Shown: one piece after another, positions 7,979-14,463 of the stretch | How positions within the stretch are numbered: the first letter of the stretch is position 1 | Layout of the letters: the number at the start of each line of letters is the position of its first letter | From: an uncultured Desulfobacca sp. | GTDB lineage: Bacteria > Desulfobacterota > Desulfobaccia > Desulfobaccales > Desulfobaccaceae | Direction: 5' to 3' | Assembly (NCBI GenBank): GCA_937958145.1 | Contig: CALGOE010000245.1 | Location: 1-18,593, forward strand | Length of the DNA: 18,593 nucleotides | Position numbers and translations under genes: made by a program | The notes under the pieces: generated by a model | What the model was told of the DNA's origin: nothing | Databases searched by the model: none | Seen by the model: only the letters and a program-made list of their open reading frames with translations

Positions 7979-8006
7979 AGTGGTCAGGGGTCAGGGGTCA
8001 GAGGAG
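7979..8006 (+). repeat. Heptamer repeat array A
   Basis: Four consecutive 7-base units AGTGGTC, AGGGGTC, AGGGGTC and AGAGGAG start at the base after the terminator T-run. They belong to the AGNGGYY-like heptamer family found in several spacers of this window. Confidence 0.75.
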
Positions 8007-8075
8007 AACAGCCATTGCCCGTCAGCCATGATCGGCATGGCAGAATGACGCCGGTCCAGGGGGAATTATTGCTTT

Positions 8076-8104
8076 TTGAATGATTCTGGGATATACAGTA
8101 CAAT
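8076..8104 (+). promoter_or_regulatory. Sigma70-type promoter of the CQLGCF small gene
   Basis: TTGAAT (8076-8081) and TACAAT (8099-8104) are separated by exactly 17 bp, with 4/6 and 5/6 consensus matches in an AT-rich pocket unlike the surrounding GC-rich DNA. Transcription should begin near 8110-8112, about 50 bases before the start codon at 8161. Confidence 0.6.
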
Positions 8105-8109
8105 ATTTC

Positions 8110-8126
8110 AAAAGAATTATTCTTTT
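8110..8126. promoter_or_regulatory. Operator-like perfect palindrome at the predicted +1
   Basis: AAAAGAATTATTCTTTT is a perfect inverted repeat (two 8-base arms around one T). It starts 6 bases after the -10 box, so it would overlap the transcription start and early transcribed region, where a dimeric repressor would block initiation. The binding protein is unknown; the small helix-turn-helix-like product encoded just downstream is one candidate. Confidence 0.5.
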
Positions 8127-8160
8127 TGCATTGGCTTGATCATGGAGGTAAGACGTCGGC

Positions 8161-8337
8161 ATGACCATGGCAGAGATCAAGGCCCGCATCCAGGCGGCGG
8201 CGCCGGAAGGGAAGATCCCTTGTGCCGCCGCTTTCAAACTGGCAGAAGAACTGAATATCAGCCGCAGCCGGCTGGGAGAGTTGCTGAACGAACTGCGCAT
8301 CAAGATCGTCAGCTGCCAGTTGGGCTGTTTTCCCTAA
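8161..8337 (+). CDS. 58-aa helix-turn-helix-like protein with CQLGCF tail
   Basis: This short gene runs from ATG 8161 to TAA 8335-8337. GGAGGT lies at 8144-8149 (11 nt spacing), and a promoter with operator-like palindrome lies further upstream. The protein has an amphipathic first helix (AEIKARIQAA), then KIPCAAAFKLAEELNISRSRLGELLNELRIKI in two pieces resembling a helix-turn-helix or winged-helix half (about 21-46). It ends with IVSCQLGCFP, holding C52 and C56 in a CxxxC arrangement; C21 is the only other cysteine. I believe similar small proteins with a conserved CxLGCF end occur in other anaerobic deltaproteobacteria, but I know no function. Autoregulation, metal or Fe-S sensing, or partnership with the radical SAM protein downstream are all inferences. 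Part of its 3' end is duplicated at 8530. Confidence 0.7.
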   Translation: MTMAEIKARIQAAAPEGKIPCAAAFKLAEELNISRSRLGELLNELRIKIVSCQLGCFP

Positions 8338-8417
8338 TCCGCAAGGTGAGACGCGGCCTGGCTTAAAAATGATTTTATCCCTGGACTTGGTTTCTGGCGG
8401 CAAGCACCTGGCCGCTG
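8320..8417 (+). repeat. Direct repeat, copy 1 (98 bp)
   Basis: This segment aligns without gaps to 8530-8627, with 12 differences by my count. It includes the last 18 bases of the CQLGCF gene (codons for LGCFP and the stop) plus 80 bases of downstream sequence. The copies are offset by exactly 210 bp. Confidence 0.85.
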
Positions 8418-8475
8418 GCCGCTGACCACGCACCCGGGCAGGGTTAGGGACAAAGCTGCTGCATGAATATCGGTG

Positions 8476-8496
8476 GAACAGGCTTTTGGCCTGTTC
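8476..8496. repeat. Palindrome GAACAGGC/GCCTGTTC
   Basis: An 8-bp perfect stem at 8476-8483 and 8489-8496 with a TTTTG loop. It is immediately followed by a second, related palindrome, so both may fold as adjacent hairpins. Confidence 0.75.
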
Positions 8497-8502
8497 AGCG
8501 GT

Positions 8503-8524
8503 GCACAGGCTGGAAAGCCTGTGC
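8503..8524. repeat. Palindrome GCACAGGCT/AGCCTGTGC
   Basis: A 9-bp perfect stem (8503-8511 and 8516-8524) with a GGAA loop, followed by TACTA. On the plus strand it reads stem-then-CTAC, the same junction as the intron target palindrome read on the minus strand. It directly abuts the truncated copy of the CQLGCF gene end. Confidence 0.8.
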
Positions 8525-8529
8525 TACTA

Positions 8530-8547
8530 TTGGGCTGTTTTCCATAA
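8530..8547 (+). pseudogene. Remnant of a second CQLGCF gene (last codons only)
   Basis: The second copy of the 98-bp direct repeat begins with TTGGGCTGTTTTCCATAA, which still encodes LGCFP and a stop, with CCC changed to CCA synonymously. Everything upstream of these codons is gone and a palindromic repeat occupies that place. The simplest reading is a tandem duplication of the small gene followed by loss of its 5' part; spread of a repeat element carrying this end is the alternative. Confidence 0.5.
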
Positions 8548-8627
8548 TCTGAAAGATGAGATGCCGCCTGGCCCAACAATGATTTTATCCCTGGCCCTGG
8601 CTTCTGGCGGCAAGCACCTGGCCGCTG
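8530..8627 (+). repeat. Direct repeat, copy 2 (98 bp)
   Basis: This is the partner of 8320-8417, about 88 percent identical by my count. Its right part runs into heptamer array C, as copy 1 runs into array B, so the heptamer units were part of the duplicated segment. Confidence 0.85.
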
Positions 8628-8661
8628 ACCACTAACCACTAACCACTGACAACTGACAACC
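8613..8661 (-). repeat. Heptamer repeat array C, ending at a start codon
   Basis: Exactly seven units occupy 8613-8661. Read on the plus strand they are AGCACCT, GGCCGCT, GACCACT, AACCACT, AACCACT, GACAACT and GACAACC. The ATG of the radical SAM gene follows at 8662 with no base between. On the minus strand the units are AGTGGTT/AGTGGTC-like, the same family as the other arrays. Confidence 0.85.
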
Positions 8662-9588
8662 ATGACCTATCTGTTCGGACCGGTGGCTTCCCGCCGGTTG
8701 GGGCTGTCTTTGGGGGTGGATCTGATCCCGCCCAAGACCTGCCCGTTGGATTGCATCTATTGTGAGGTCGGGCGCACAACCCGCAAGACCCTGGCACGGC
8801 AGGAGTATATCCCAACTGCGGCCATTCTGGCGGAGCTGGAGGCCTATTTTGCCGACGGCAACCCGGAGCCCGATTACATTACTCTCGCCGGCTCCGGTGA
8901 GCCGACGCTGCACCGCGGTCTGGGGCAGATCATCGGCCGCCTCAAAGAAATGACCAAGGTGCCGGTGGCGGTGCTGACCAACGGCGTGCTGCTCACCGAT
9001 CCCCAGGTGCGGCAGGAAATCTGTCAGGCTGACGCCATCCTGCCGTCCCTGGATGCGGTCACCCCGGCCTTGTTCCAAAAAATCAACCGTCCGGCGGCCG
9101 GCGTCACGGTAACGGGCCTGATAGACGGCCTCAAAGCCCTGCGCCGGGAATTTCCCGGCCAGATCTGGCTGGAAATTCTCCTCCTGCGCGGTATCAACGA
9201 TACTCCCCAGGAACTTGCCCGTTTTCAGGCCGTCCTGGCGGTTCTGGAGCCGGATGAGATCCATCTCAACACCGCGGTGCGACCGGTGGTGGAAGACTAT
9301 GCCCTGGCTGTCGACCCTGCAGCCCTGGCAGCAGCCGCAGCATTTCTGGGGGCCAAGGCCCGCGTCATCGCCTCCGGCGGCCGCCCGCACCATGCTGAAG
9401 TCAATCTCAGTGACGCTGATTTCCTGGCCAGCCTGGCAAGGCGGCCGCAAACCGCCGCCGACCTGGCGGCCGTGCTGCATCTGCCTGAAGGTGAGGTAGC
9501 CCAACGCCTGCATTTTCTGGAGCAGCAAGGCCGGGTGCGGGCCACTTTCCATCAGGAGCAGATTTTTTATCAAACCGTCGCCGCTTAA
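8662..9588 (+). CDS. Radical SAM protein, COG0731-like, with C-terminal winged helix
   Basis: This 308-aa protein resembles the COG0731 group, related to the wyosine-synthesis TYW1 family and containing many uncharacterised bacterial proteins. It should cleave S-adenosylmethionine with a [4Fe-4S] cluster to start radical chemistry. The cluster motif is C27, C31 and C34 in TCPLDCIYCEVGRTT. The glycine-rich SAM segment follows (ITLAGSGEPTLH), then VAVLTNGVLL and LEILLLRGIND. The last 60 residues (about 245-305) look like a winged helix (TAADLAAVLHLPEGEVAQRL). The start MTYLFGPVASRRLGLSLGVD matches what I recall of the family start, so ATG 8662 is credible even though no Shine-Dalgarno precedes it: the upstream bases are a heptamer array. 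The bacterial substrate is unknown. Its position after the CQLGCF gene may be meaningful. Confidence 0.88.
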   Translation: MTYLFGPVASRRLGLSLGVDLIPPKTCPLDCIYCEVGRTTRKTLARQEYIPTAAILAELEAYFADGNPEPDYITLAGSGEPTLHRGLGQIIGRLKEMTKVPVAVLTNGVLLTDPQVRQEICQADAILPSLDAVTPALFQKINRPAAGVTVTGLIDGLKALRREFPGQIWLEILLLRGINDTPQELARFQAVLAVLEPDEIHLNTAVRPVVEDYALAVDPAALAAAAAFLGAKARVIASGGRPHHAEVNLSDADFLASLARRPQTAADLAAVLHLPEGEVAQRLHFLEQQGRVRATFHQEQIFYQTVAA

Positions 9589-9633
9589 CCGCAGCGGCGC
9601 CACCGCTCCAGTCCCAAGCCCCAGAGGATTGTT

Positions 9634-9655
9634 CTTCTCGGCACCGGCCGAGAAG
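9634..9655. other. Hairpin after the radical SAM gene
   Basis: CTTCTCGGC (9634-9642) and GCCGAGAAG (9647-9655) form a perfect 9-bp stem with an ACCG loop, 46 bases after the radical SAM stop. No T-run follows on either strand, so it may be a weak transcript end or an mRNA-stabilising hairpin. Confidence 0.5.
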
Positions 9656-9666
9656 CTAAAACCTGC

Positions 9667-9696
9667 TTGCAGACTATCCTTTTGATTGGATATAGT
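9667..9696 (+). promoter_or_regulatory. Candidate promoter of the fused activase gene
   Basis: TTGCAG (9667-9672) and TATAGT (9691-9696) are separated by 18 bp. The predicted transcription start falls near 9703, at the first of two direct copies of CGGCGCCCG (9703-9711 and 9728-9736, 25 bp apart), which could be regulator sites. The leader to ATG 9857 would be about 150 nt. Confidence 0.35.
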
Positions 9697-9856
9697 AAAG
9701 ATCGGCGCCCGTTACCTTTTATGAGACCGGCGCCCGGTGGCCAGGCTTGATAATCTGACAGACTGGGGCCGGCGACCGCCATATTTTCGCGCAATCCTGA
9801 CTCCAGCCGCTGTAGCCATAAATTCTCTCGGTAGAATCACAGTTGAGGACGTATAT

Positions 9857-12800
9857 ATGAAGCCACGGTTTGATCTGGGCATGGACATCGGTTCGGTAAG
9901 TGTCAACACAGTGGTTCTCGATGCGGCCGGCCAGGTGCTCTACGAGGACTATCGGCGCACCCACGGCGAGCCTTTGCCGACGGCCCTGAAAATAATGCAG
10001 GAATTGGAGCAGCACTTTGGCCCTGACGCCTTTCGCCTGGCCGCCTTCACCGGCATCGGCGGCAAGGTACCGGCCCAGACCCTGGGCGGGGTCTTTGTCA
10101 ACGAAGTTATTGCCCAGGCCCGGGGTACCTTTACCTTCCTGCCCCAGGCCCGGACCGTCATCGACATGGGCGGCGAGGATGCCAAACTCATCCTCTTGGA
10201 TCAGGATCCCCAAGGCGGCCTCATTATTGTTGATTTTGCCATGAATACCCTCTGCGCCGCCGGCACCGGCTCCTTTTTGGACCAACAGTCGCACCGGTTG
10301 GGCTACAGCATCGAAGAGTTCAGCCACCTGGCCCTGAAATCCACCACCCCGCCCCGGGTGGCCGGCCGCTGCAGCGTCTTTGCCAAAACGGATATGATCC
10401 ACCTGCAGCAGGGGGCGACGCCGGACTACGAGATCATCGCCGGCCTCTGTCTGGCCATGGCCCGCAACCTGAAGAGCAACATTGCCAAGGGCAAGACCAT
10501 TCACAAGCCCGTGGCTTTTCAGGGCGGAGTGGCCCATAACCTGGGGGTGCGCCAGGCCTTCCGCACCGTTTTTGACCTGGCCGAAGATGAACTGATCATC
10601 CCGCCCCACTTCTGTTCCCTGGGGGCCATCGGCGCCGTGCAGGTGGCCCGGGAAAATCCCCCCCGGGATTTTCACCTCAATATTCAGGCCCTGGCAGATT
10701 ATCTGGCCCAGACCCAGGGCGAAGAGCGGCACCATCCGCCCCTGCAGCCGCCCGCACCCTTGACCGAGGAACATTATCGGGTGGTGGAGATCGGCCCTGA
10801 CGAGCGGGCCGAAGGCTATCTGGGCATCGACGTCGGTTCCATCAGCACCAACGTGGTGGTCATTGATCCTCAGATGCGGGTGCTGGCCCGGGAATACCTC
10901 ATGACCGCCGGCCGGCCCCTGGAGGCGGTGACCGAGGGGTTAAAACGCATCGGCGCCAAGTTCGGCGACCGTTTGACCATCCTGGGCGCGGCCACCACCG
11001 GCTCCGGCCGCTACCTCACTGCAGATTTCATCGGCGCCGATCTGGTGCGCAACGAGATCACCGCCCAGGCCACCGCTTCGGCGGCCATCAACCCCGACGT
11101 GGATACCATCTTTGAGATCGGCGGTCAGGATTCCAAATTCATTGCTCTGGAAAACGGCGCCATCGTCGATTTTATGATGAACAAGGTCTGCGCTGCCGGC
11201 ACCGGCTCTTTCCTGGAAGAACAGGCCGAAAAACTGGGCATCGCCATCAAAGAAGAGTTCGGCCGTCTGGCCCTGCAGAGCCAGAAGCCGGTGCCCTTGG
11301 GCGAACGCTGCACGGTTTTTATGGAGTCAGACCTGGTGCATCACCAGCAGCAGGGCGCGGCCAAAGAAGACCTGGTGGCCGGTCTGGCCTACTCCATCGT
11401 CTACAATTACCTCAATAAGGTCAAAGAAGAACGCCGCGTCGGCGATACTGTCTTCTACCAGGGCGCCACCGCGGCCAACCGGGGCATTGTGGCCGCCTTT
11501 GAGGCGGTCACCGGTAAAAAGATCACCGTGCCGCCGCACCACGACGTCACCGGCGCCATCGGCGCCGCGATTTTAGCCATGCGGGAGCGGACCTGGGAGA
11601 AATCCAGCTTCAAAGGCTTTGATCTGGTCAACCGGGAATATACCATTTCATCCTTTGAGTGCCAGGGCTGCCCCAACACCTGCGAGATCCGCCAGGTGAA
11701 GATCAGCGGCGAAAAGCCCCTGTTTTACGGCGGCCGCTGCGAAAAATACGAGGTCCGCCGGGACCAGCAACTGGCCGACCTGCCCGACCTCTTCCAGGAG
11801 CGGGACGACTGGCTCTACGGCCCCGAGCCCACGGGCGCCGGCAAACGGGGCGTCATCGGCTTGCCCCGGGCCATGTTCTTCCAGGAGATGATGCCCTTTT
11901 TCCGCACCTTTTTTGAGACCCTGGGCTATGGCGTGGTTTATTCCCAAAAAACCAATAAGGCGGTCATTCATAAGGGCGTCGAGTGCATGGCGGCGGAGAC
12001 CTGCTACCCGGTCAAGGTGGCCCACGGGCATATCCTGGACCTCCTGGCCAAAGGCGTCAAGACCATCTTTCTCCCCAGCATCATTGATCTGCCCCATAAC
12101 AATCCGGAAATCGCCCAGGGTCTGGTCTGCCCCCTGGCCCAGACCCTGGCTTATACAGTCCCGGCCACCATTGACTTTAGCGCCCACGGCGCCAGACTGC
12201 TGACGCCGGTCCTCTATTTCGGCCGGGGGCCCCGCCTCCTGCGCCGCTCCCTGCAAGCCCTGGGCAAAGAGTTGGGCGTCTCGCCCTTTGCCGTCAACCG
12301 GGCTCTGCGCGCGGCCGAAGCGGCCCAAAAGGCCTTTTATGCCAAACTCCAGGCCCGGGGGCGGGAGATTCTGGCGAACCTGCGGCCGGGGGAACAGGCC
12401 ATGGTCATCGTCAGCCGGCCTTACAACGGCTTTGACTGCGGCATGAACCTCAATCTGCCCCGCAAACTGCGGCAGCTCGGCGTTTTGGCCATCCCCATGG
12501 ACTTCCTGCCGTTGGATGAGGCCCGGGCCCTGGCCGAAATCAAGCCCATGTACTGGCGGTTCGGACAAAAGATTCTGTCCGCGGCCGACTTCATCCGCCA
12601 GGATACCCGGCTCCATGCCGTCTATGTCACCAACTTCAGCTGCGGCCCCGATTCCTTTATCCAGCACTTTTTCAAGGACATGATGCGGGGCAAACCCTTC
12701 CTGGAGATCGAGATCGACGAACATTCCGCCGACGTCGGCGCCATCACCCGGCTGGAGGCCTTCCTGGACAGCCTCAAGAACGTCCCGCCGGCCTCGGCGC

Positions 12801-14035
12801 TGCATTCCCGGCCGTCCATCACCGTCCGGGTGGCCAACCCGCAGCGCCGCAAGGTCTATCTGCCGCCCATGACCGACCATGCCCTGGCCCTGGTCGCGGC
12901 CTTCCAGGCCTGCGGCACCGACGCCGAGCTGCTGCCGCCGTCGGACCAGGAGACCCTGGTCTGGGGCCGGCGTCTGACCTCCGGCAAAGAGTGCTACCCC
13001 CTCATCCTCACCACCGGCGATATGGCCAAGATGACCCAGCGGCCGGATTTCGATCCGGACAAGAGCGCCTTCTTCATGCCCAGCGGCGACGGTCCCTGCC
13101 GCTTCGGCCAGTACAACCGTCTGCAACGGCTCATCCTGGACGAGCTGGGCTTCCCCCAGGTGCCCATCATCGCCCCCAACCAGACCGAGACCCTATATGA
13201 AGAGGTTGGCATGGTGGGTGATGATTTCACCCGCATTGCCTGGCAGGGCGTCGTCGCCATCGACCTGCTGGAAAAGAAGGTCCGGGAAACCCGGCCCTAT
13301 GAGCGCTACCCCGGCGACGCGGACCAGGTTTATGCCCAGTTCCTGCAGCAGGTCTACCAGACCTTGCGGGATCGGGGCGACCTGGAGGCCACCCTGCGCC
13401 GGGCCCGCCAGGCCTTTGAGGCCGTCTCCAGAAACGGCCTGCGGGACAAACCCGTCGTGGGCGTGGTCGGCGAAATCTACACCCGGGCCAACACCTTCTC
13501 CAACGAAGACACGGTGCGGGAGATCGAAGCCCTGGGCGGCGAAGTCTGGATGGCCCCCATCAGCGAGTGGCTCCTCTACGTCAATTACACCGCCAAACGC
13601 CGGGCCTGGCAACTGCGCAAATGGAAAAACTTCCTCCAGGTCTTCCTGACGGAGCGGGTCCAAATAAAAGACGAACACCGCCTGATGGCAATCTTCCAGG
13701 GCGGCCTGAAAAACCTGCATGAACCTGCCATCGCCGAGACCATTGCCAACGCCGCCGGCTACCTGGACGTCTCCTTCGAAGGCGAAGCCATCCTCAGCAT
13801 CGGCAAATCCAGGGATTTCGTCAAAAAGGGCGTCTCCGGCCTGGTCAACATCATGCCTTTCACCTGCATGCCCGGCACTGTGGTCAACGCCCTGTTCAAA
13901 CGCTTCCGGGAAGAGCACGGTAATATCCCCTTCCTCAACCTGGCCTACGACGGCCAGGAACAGACCAATACCCGCACCCGCATGGAAGCCTTCATGTACC
14001 AGGTGCGCCAGTTCCGGGAGCAGGGGCGGAGGTAG
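9857..14035 (+). CDS. Fused acyl-CoA dehydratase/benzoyl-CoA reductase-type activase
   Basis: This 1392-aa multidomain protein belongs to the activase-related family (BadF/BadG/BcrA/HgdC ATPases fused to DUF2229/HgdB-like parts). Activases use ATP to drive an electron from a [4Fe-4S] cluster onto a dehydratase or reductase in anaerobes. ATPase domain 1 spans about 5-290 (GMDIGSVSVNT, MGGEDAK near 101, CAAGTGSF near 133, RCSVF near 172). Domain 2 spans about 320-590 (GIDVGSISTNV, IGGQDSK near 418, CAAGTGSF near 445, RCTVF near 484). From about 600 comes a DUF2229-type segment (CQGCPNTC, then CMAAETCYPVKVAHGH). The C-terminal HgdB-like part has VIVSRPYNGFDCGMN, GKECYPL near 1043 and PSGDGPCRFGQYNR. 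ATG 9857 follows GAGGAC at good spacing and beats the upstream in-frame GTG at 9737. No dehydratase gene is adjacent, so the substrate is unknown. Confidence 0.92.
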   Translation: MKPRFDLGMDIGSVSVNTVVLDAAGQVLYEDYRRTHGEPLPTALKIMQELEQHFGPDAFRLAAFTGIGGKVPAQTLGGVFVNEVIAQARGTFTFLPQARTVIDMGGEDAKLILLDQDPQGGLIIVDFAMNTLCAAGTGSFLDQQSHRLGYSIEEFSHLALKSTTPPRVAGRCSVFAKTDMIHLQQGATPDYEIIAGLCLAMARNLKSNIAKGKTIHKPVAFQGGVAHNLGVRQAFRTVFDLAEDELIIPPHFCSLGAIGAVQVARENPPRDFHLNIQALADYLAQTQGEERHHPPLQPPAPLTEEHYRVVEIGPDERAEGYLGIDVGSISTNVVVIDPQMRVLAREYLMTAGRPLEAVTEGLKRIGAKFGDRLTILGAATTGSGRYLTADFIGADLVRNEITAQATASAAINPDVDTIFEIGGQDSKFIALENGAIVDFMMNKVCAAGTGSFLEEQAEKLGIAIKEEFGRLALQSQKPVPLGERCTVFMESDLVHHQQQGAAKEDLVAGLAYSIVYNYLNKVKEERRVGDTVFYQGATAANRGIVAAFEAVTGKKITVPPHHDVTGAIGAAILAMRERTWEKSSFKGFDLVNREYTISSFECQGCPNTCEIRQVKISGEKPLFYGGRCEKYEVRRDQQLADLPDLFQERDDWLYGPEPTGAGKRGVIGLPRAMFFQEMMPFFRTFFETLGYGVVYSQKTNKAVIHKGVECMAAETCYPVKVAHGHILDLLAKGVKTIFLPSIIDLPHNNPEIAQGLVCPLAQTLAYTVPATIDFSAHGARLLTPVLYFGRGPRLLRRSLQALGKELGVSPFAVNRALRAAEAAQKAFYAKLQARGREILANLRPGEQAMVIVSRPYNGFDCGMNLNLPRKLRQLGVLAIPMDFLPLDEARALAEIKPMYWRFGQKILSAADFIRQDTRLHAVYVTNFSCGPDSFIQHFFKDMMRGKPFLEIEIDEHSADVGAITRLEAFLDSLKNVPPASALHSRPSITVRVANPQRRKVYLPPMTDHALALVAAFQACGTDAELLPPSDQETLVWGRRLTSGKECYPLILTTGDMAKMTQRPDFDPDKSAFFMPSGDGPCRFGQYNRLQRLILDELGFPQVPIIAPNQTETLYEEVGMVGDDFTRIAWQGVVAIDLLEKKVRETRPYERYPGDADQVYAQFLQQVYQTLRDRGDLEATLRRARQAFEAVSRNGLRDKPVVGVVGEIYTRANTFSNEDTVREIEALGGEVWMAPISEWLLYVNYTAKRRAWQLRKWKNFLQVFLTERVQIKDEHRLMAIFQGGLKNLHEPAIAETIANAAGYLDVSFEGEAILSIGKSRDFVKKGVSGLVNIMPFTCMPGTVVNALFKRFREEHGNIPFLNLAYDGQEQTNTRTRMEAFMYQVRQFREQGRR

Positions 14036-14089
14036 TGGGCAGTGGTTAGTGGTTAGTGGTCAGTGATTAGGGGCCAGGGGTTAGGTATA
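14034..14089 (+). repeat. Heptamer repeat array D, starting in a stop codon
   Basis: Eight 7-base units start at 14034: AGTGGGC, AGTGGTT, AGTGGTT, AGTGGTC, AGTGATT, AGGGGCC, AGGGGTT and AGGTATA. The activase stop TAG occupies 14033-14035, so the first unit overlaps it by two bases. Confidence 0.85.
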
Positions 14090-14092
14090 TAG

Positions 14093-14120
14093 GGCGGCCC
14101 ATGGCCGCCGTTTATTCTTT
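14093..14120 (+). terminator. Palindrome GGCGGCC/GGCCGCC with T-rich tail
   Basis: GGCGGCC (14093-14099) and GGCCGCC (14103-14109) form a 7-bp stem with a CAT loop, followed by GTTTATTCTTT. It lies 58 bases after the activase stop and could terminate that transcript. It also belongs to the palindrome family, since read on the minus strand the stem is followed by CTA. Confidence 0.5.
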
Positions 14121-14143
14121 AACCAGGGGCCAAAGCAGGAGCC

Positions 14144-14171
14144 AGGGATGAGGGAAAAGGGAAAAGGGAAT
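14144..14171 (+). repeat. Heptamer repeat array E (AGGGAAA type)
   Basis: Four consecutive units AGGGATG, AGGGAAA, AGGGAAA and AGGGAAT keep the 7-base period and the AGGG start of the other arrays but with an A-rich second half. Confidence 0.65.
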
Positions 14172-14180
14172 ATCTTAGAG

Positions 14181-14197
14181 GGCGGCCTGCGGCCGCC
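14181..14197. repeat. Palindrome GGCGGCC/GGCCGCC, second copy
   Basis: A 7-bp perfect stem (14181-14187 and 14191-14197) with a TGC centre, preceded by TTAGAG. Read on the minus strand the stem is followed by CTCTA, matching the intron target junction. Confidence 0.7.
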
Positions 14198-14264
14198 GCA
14201 TTGTGCCTCGAAGTCTCGCCTGGCAGACAATGGTGGGGCCGGAACCGCGGGGGAAAACTGGTAG

Positions 14265-14284
14265 CGCCGACCTCCAGGTCGGCG
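14265..14284. repeat. Palindrome CGCCGACCT/AGGTCGGCG
   Basis: A 9-bp perfect stem (14265-14273 and 14276-14284) with a CC centre. It shares GACCTCCAGGTC with the palindrome interrupted by the intron at 2153-2174. Read on the minus strand it is followed by CTAC. Confidence 0.8.
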
Positions 14285-14463
14285 GCTCAGGGCCGTAGGG
14301 GCAGGTCGGCGGAAAATGACGGGCACGGCCCGCCCTCTACCTTTGACTTTCCTATCTCCGCCTTTCTGTGATACCATGACATCAGCACGTGAGGGAGAGA
14401 ACTATAGAATGTCTTGATCTCCATCACTGATCCCTTTTCCCTGATTACTTAAGGAGCCGCGCC

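Larger units (their letters stand above)
8338..8661. other. 324-base spacer built of repeats
   Basis: This gene-free stretch holds, in order, the rest of direct-repeat copy 1, heptamer array B on the minus strand (8403-8430, units such as GGCCGCT) and a short unique segment. Then come two palindromes (8476-8496 and 8503-8524), direct-repeat copy 2 (8530-8627) and heptamer array C (8613-8661). A minus-strand frame that stays open across most of it is an artefact of the repeats. Confidence 0.75.
14036..14463. other. 428-base repeat-rich spacer without a gene
   Basis: It contains heptamer array D, a palindrome with T-rich tail (14093-14120), and an AGGGAAA-type heptamer run (14144-14171). Two further palindromes follow (14181-14197 and 14265-14284). 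The right end has TTGACT at 14343-14348 and GATACC downstream, but their spacing is too long for a convincing promoter. I see no reading frame with family features. Confidence 0.7.

Noticed and set aside
8334..8663. 109-residue open frame on the minus strand
   Set aside because: Its translation contains the same segment twice because it reads through both direct repeats and the heptamer arrays; it has no independent support.
11648..13126. 492-residue minus-strand frame inside the activase gene
   Set aside because: It is a GC-rich antisense shadow of the continuous, motif-bearing activase frame.
14034..14089. CRISPR array
   Set aside because: Units are 7 bases in tandem with no spacers, and no cas genes occur in the window.
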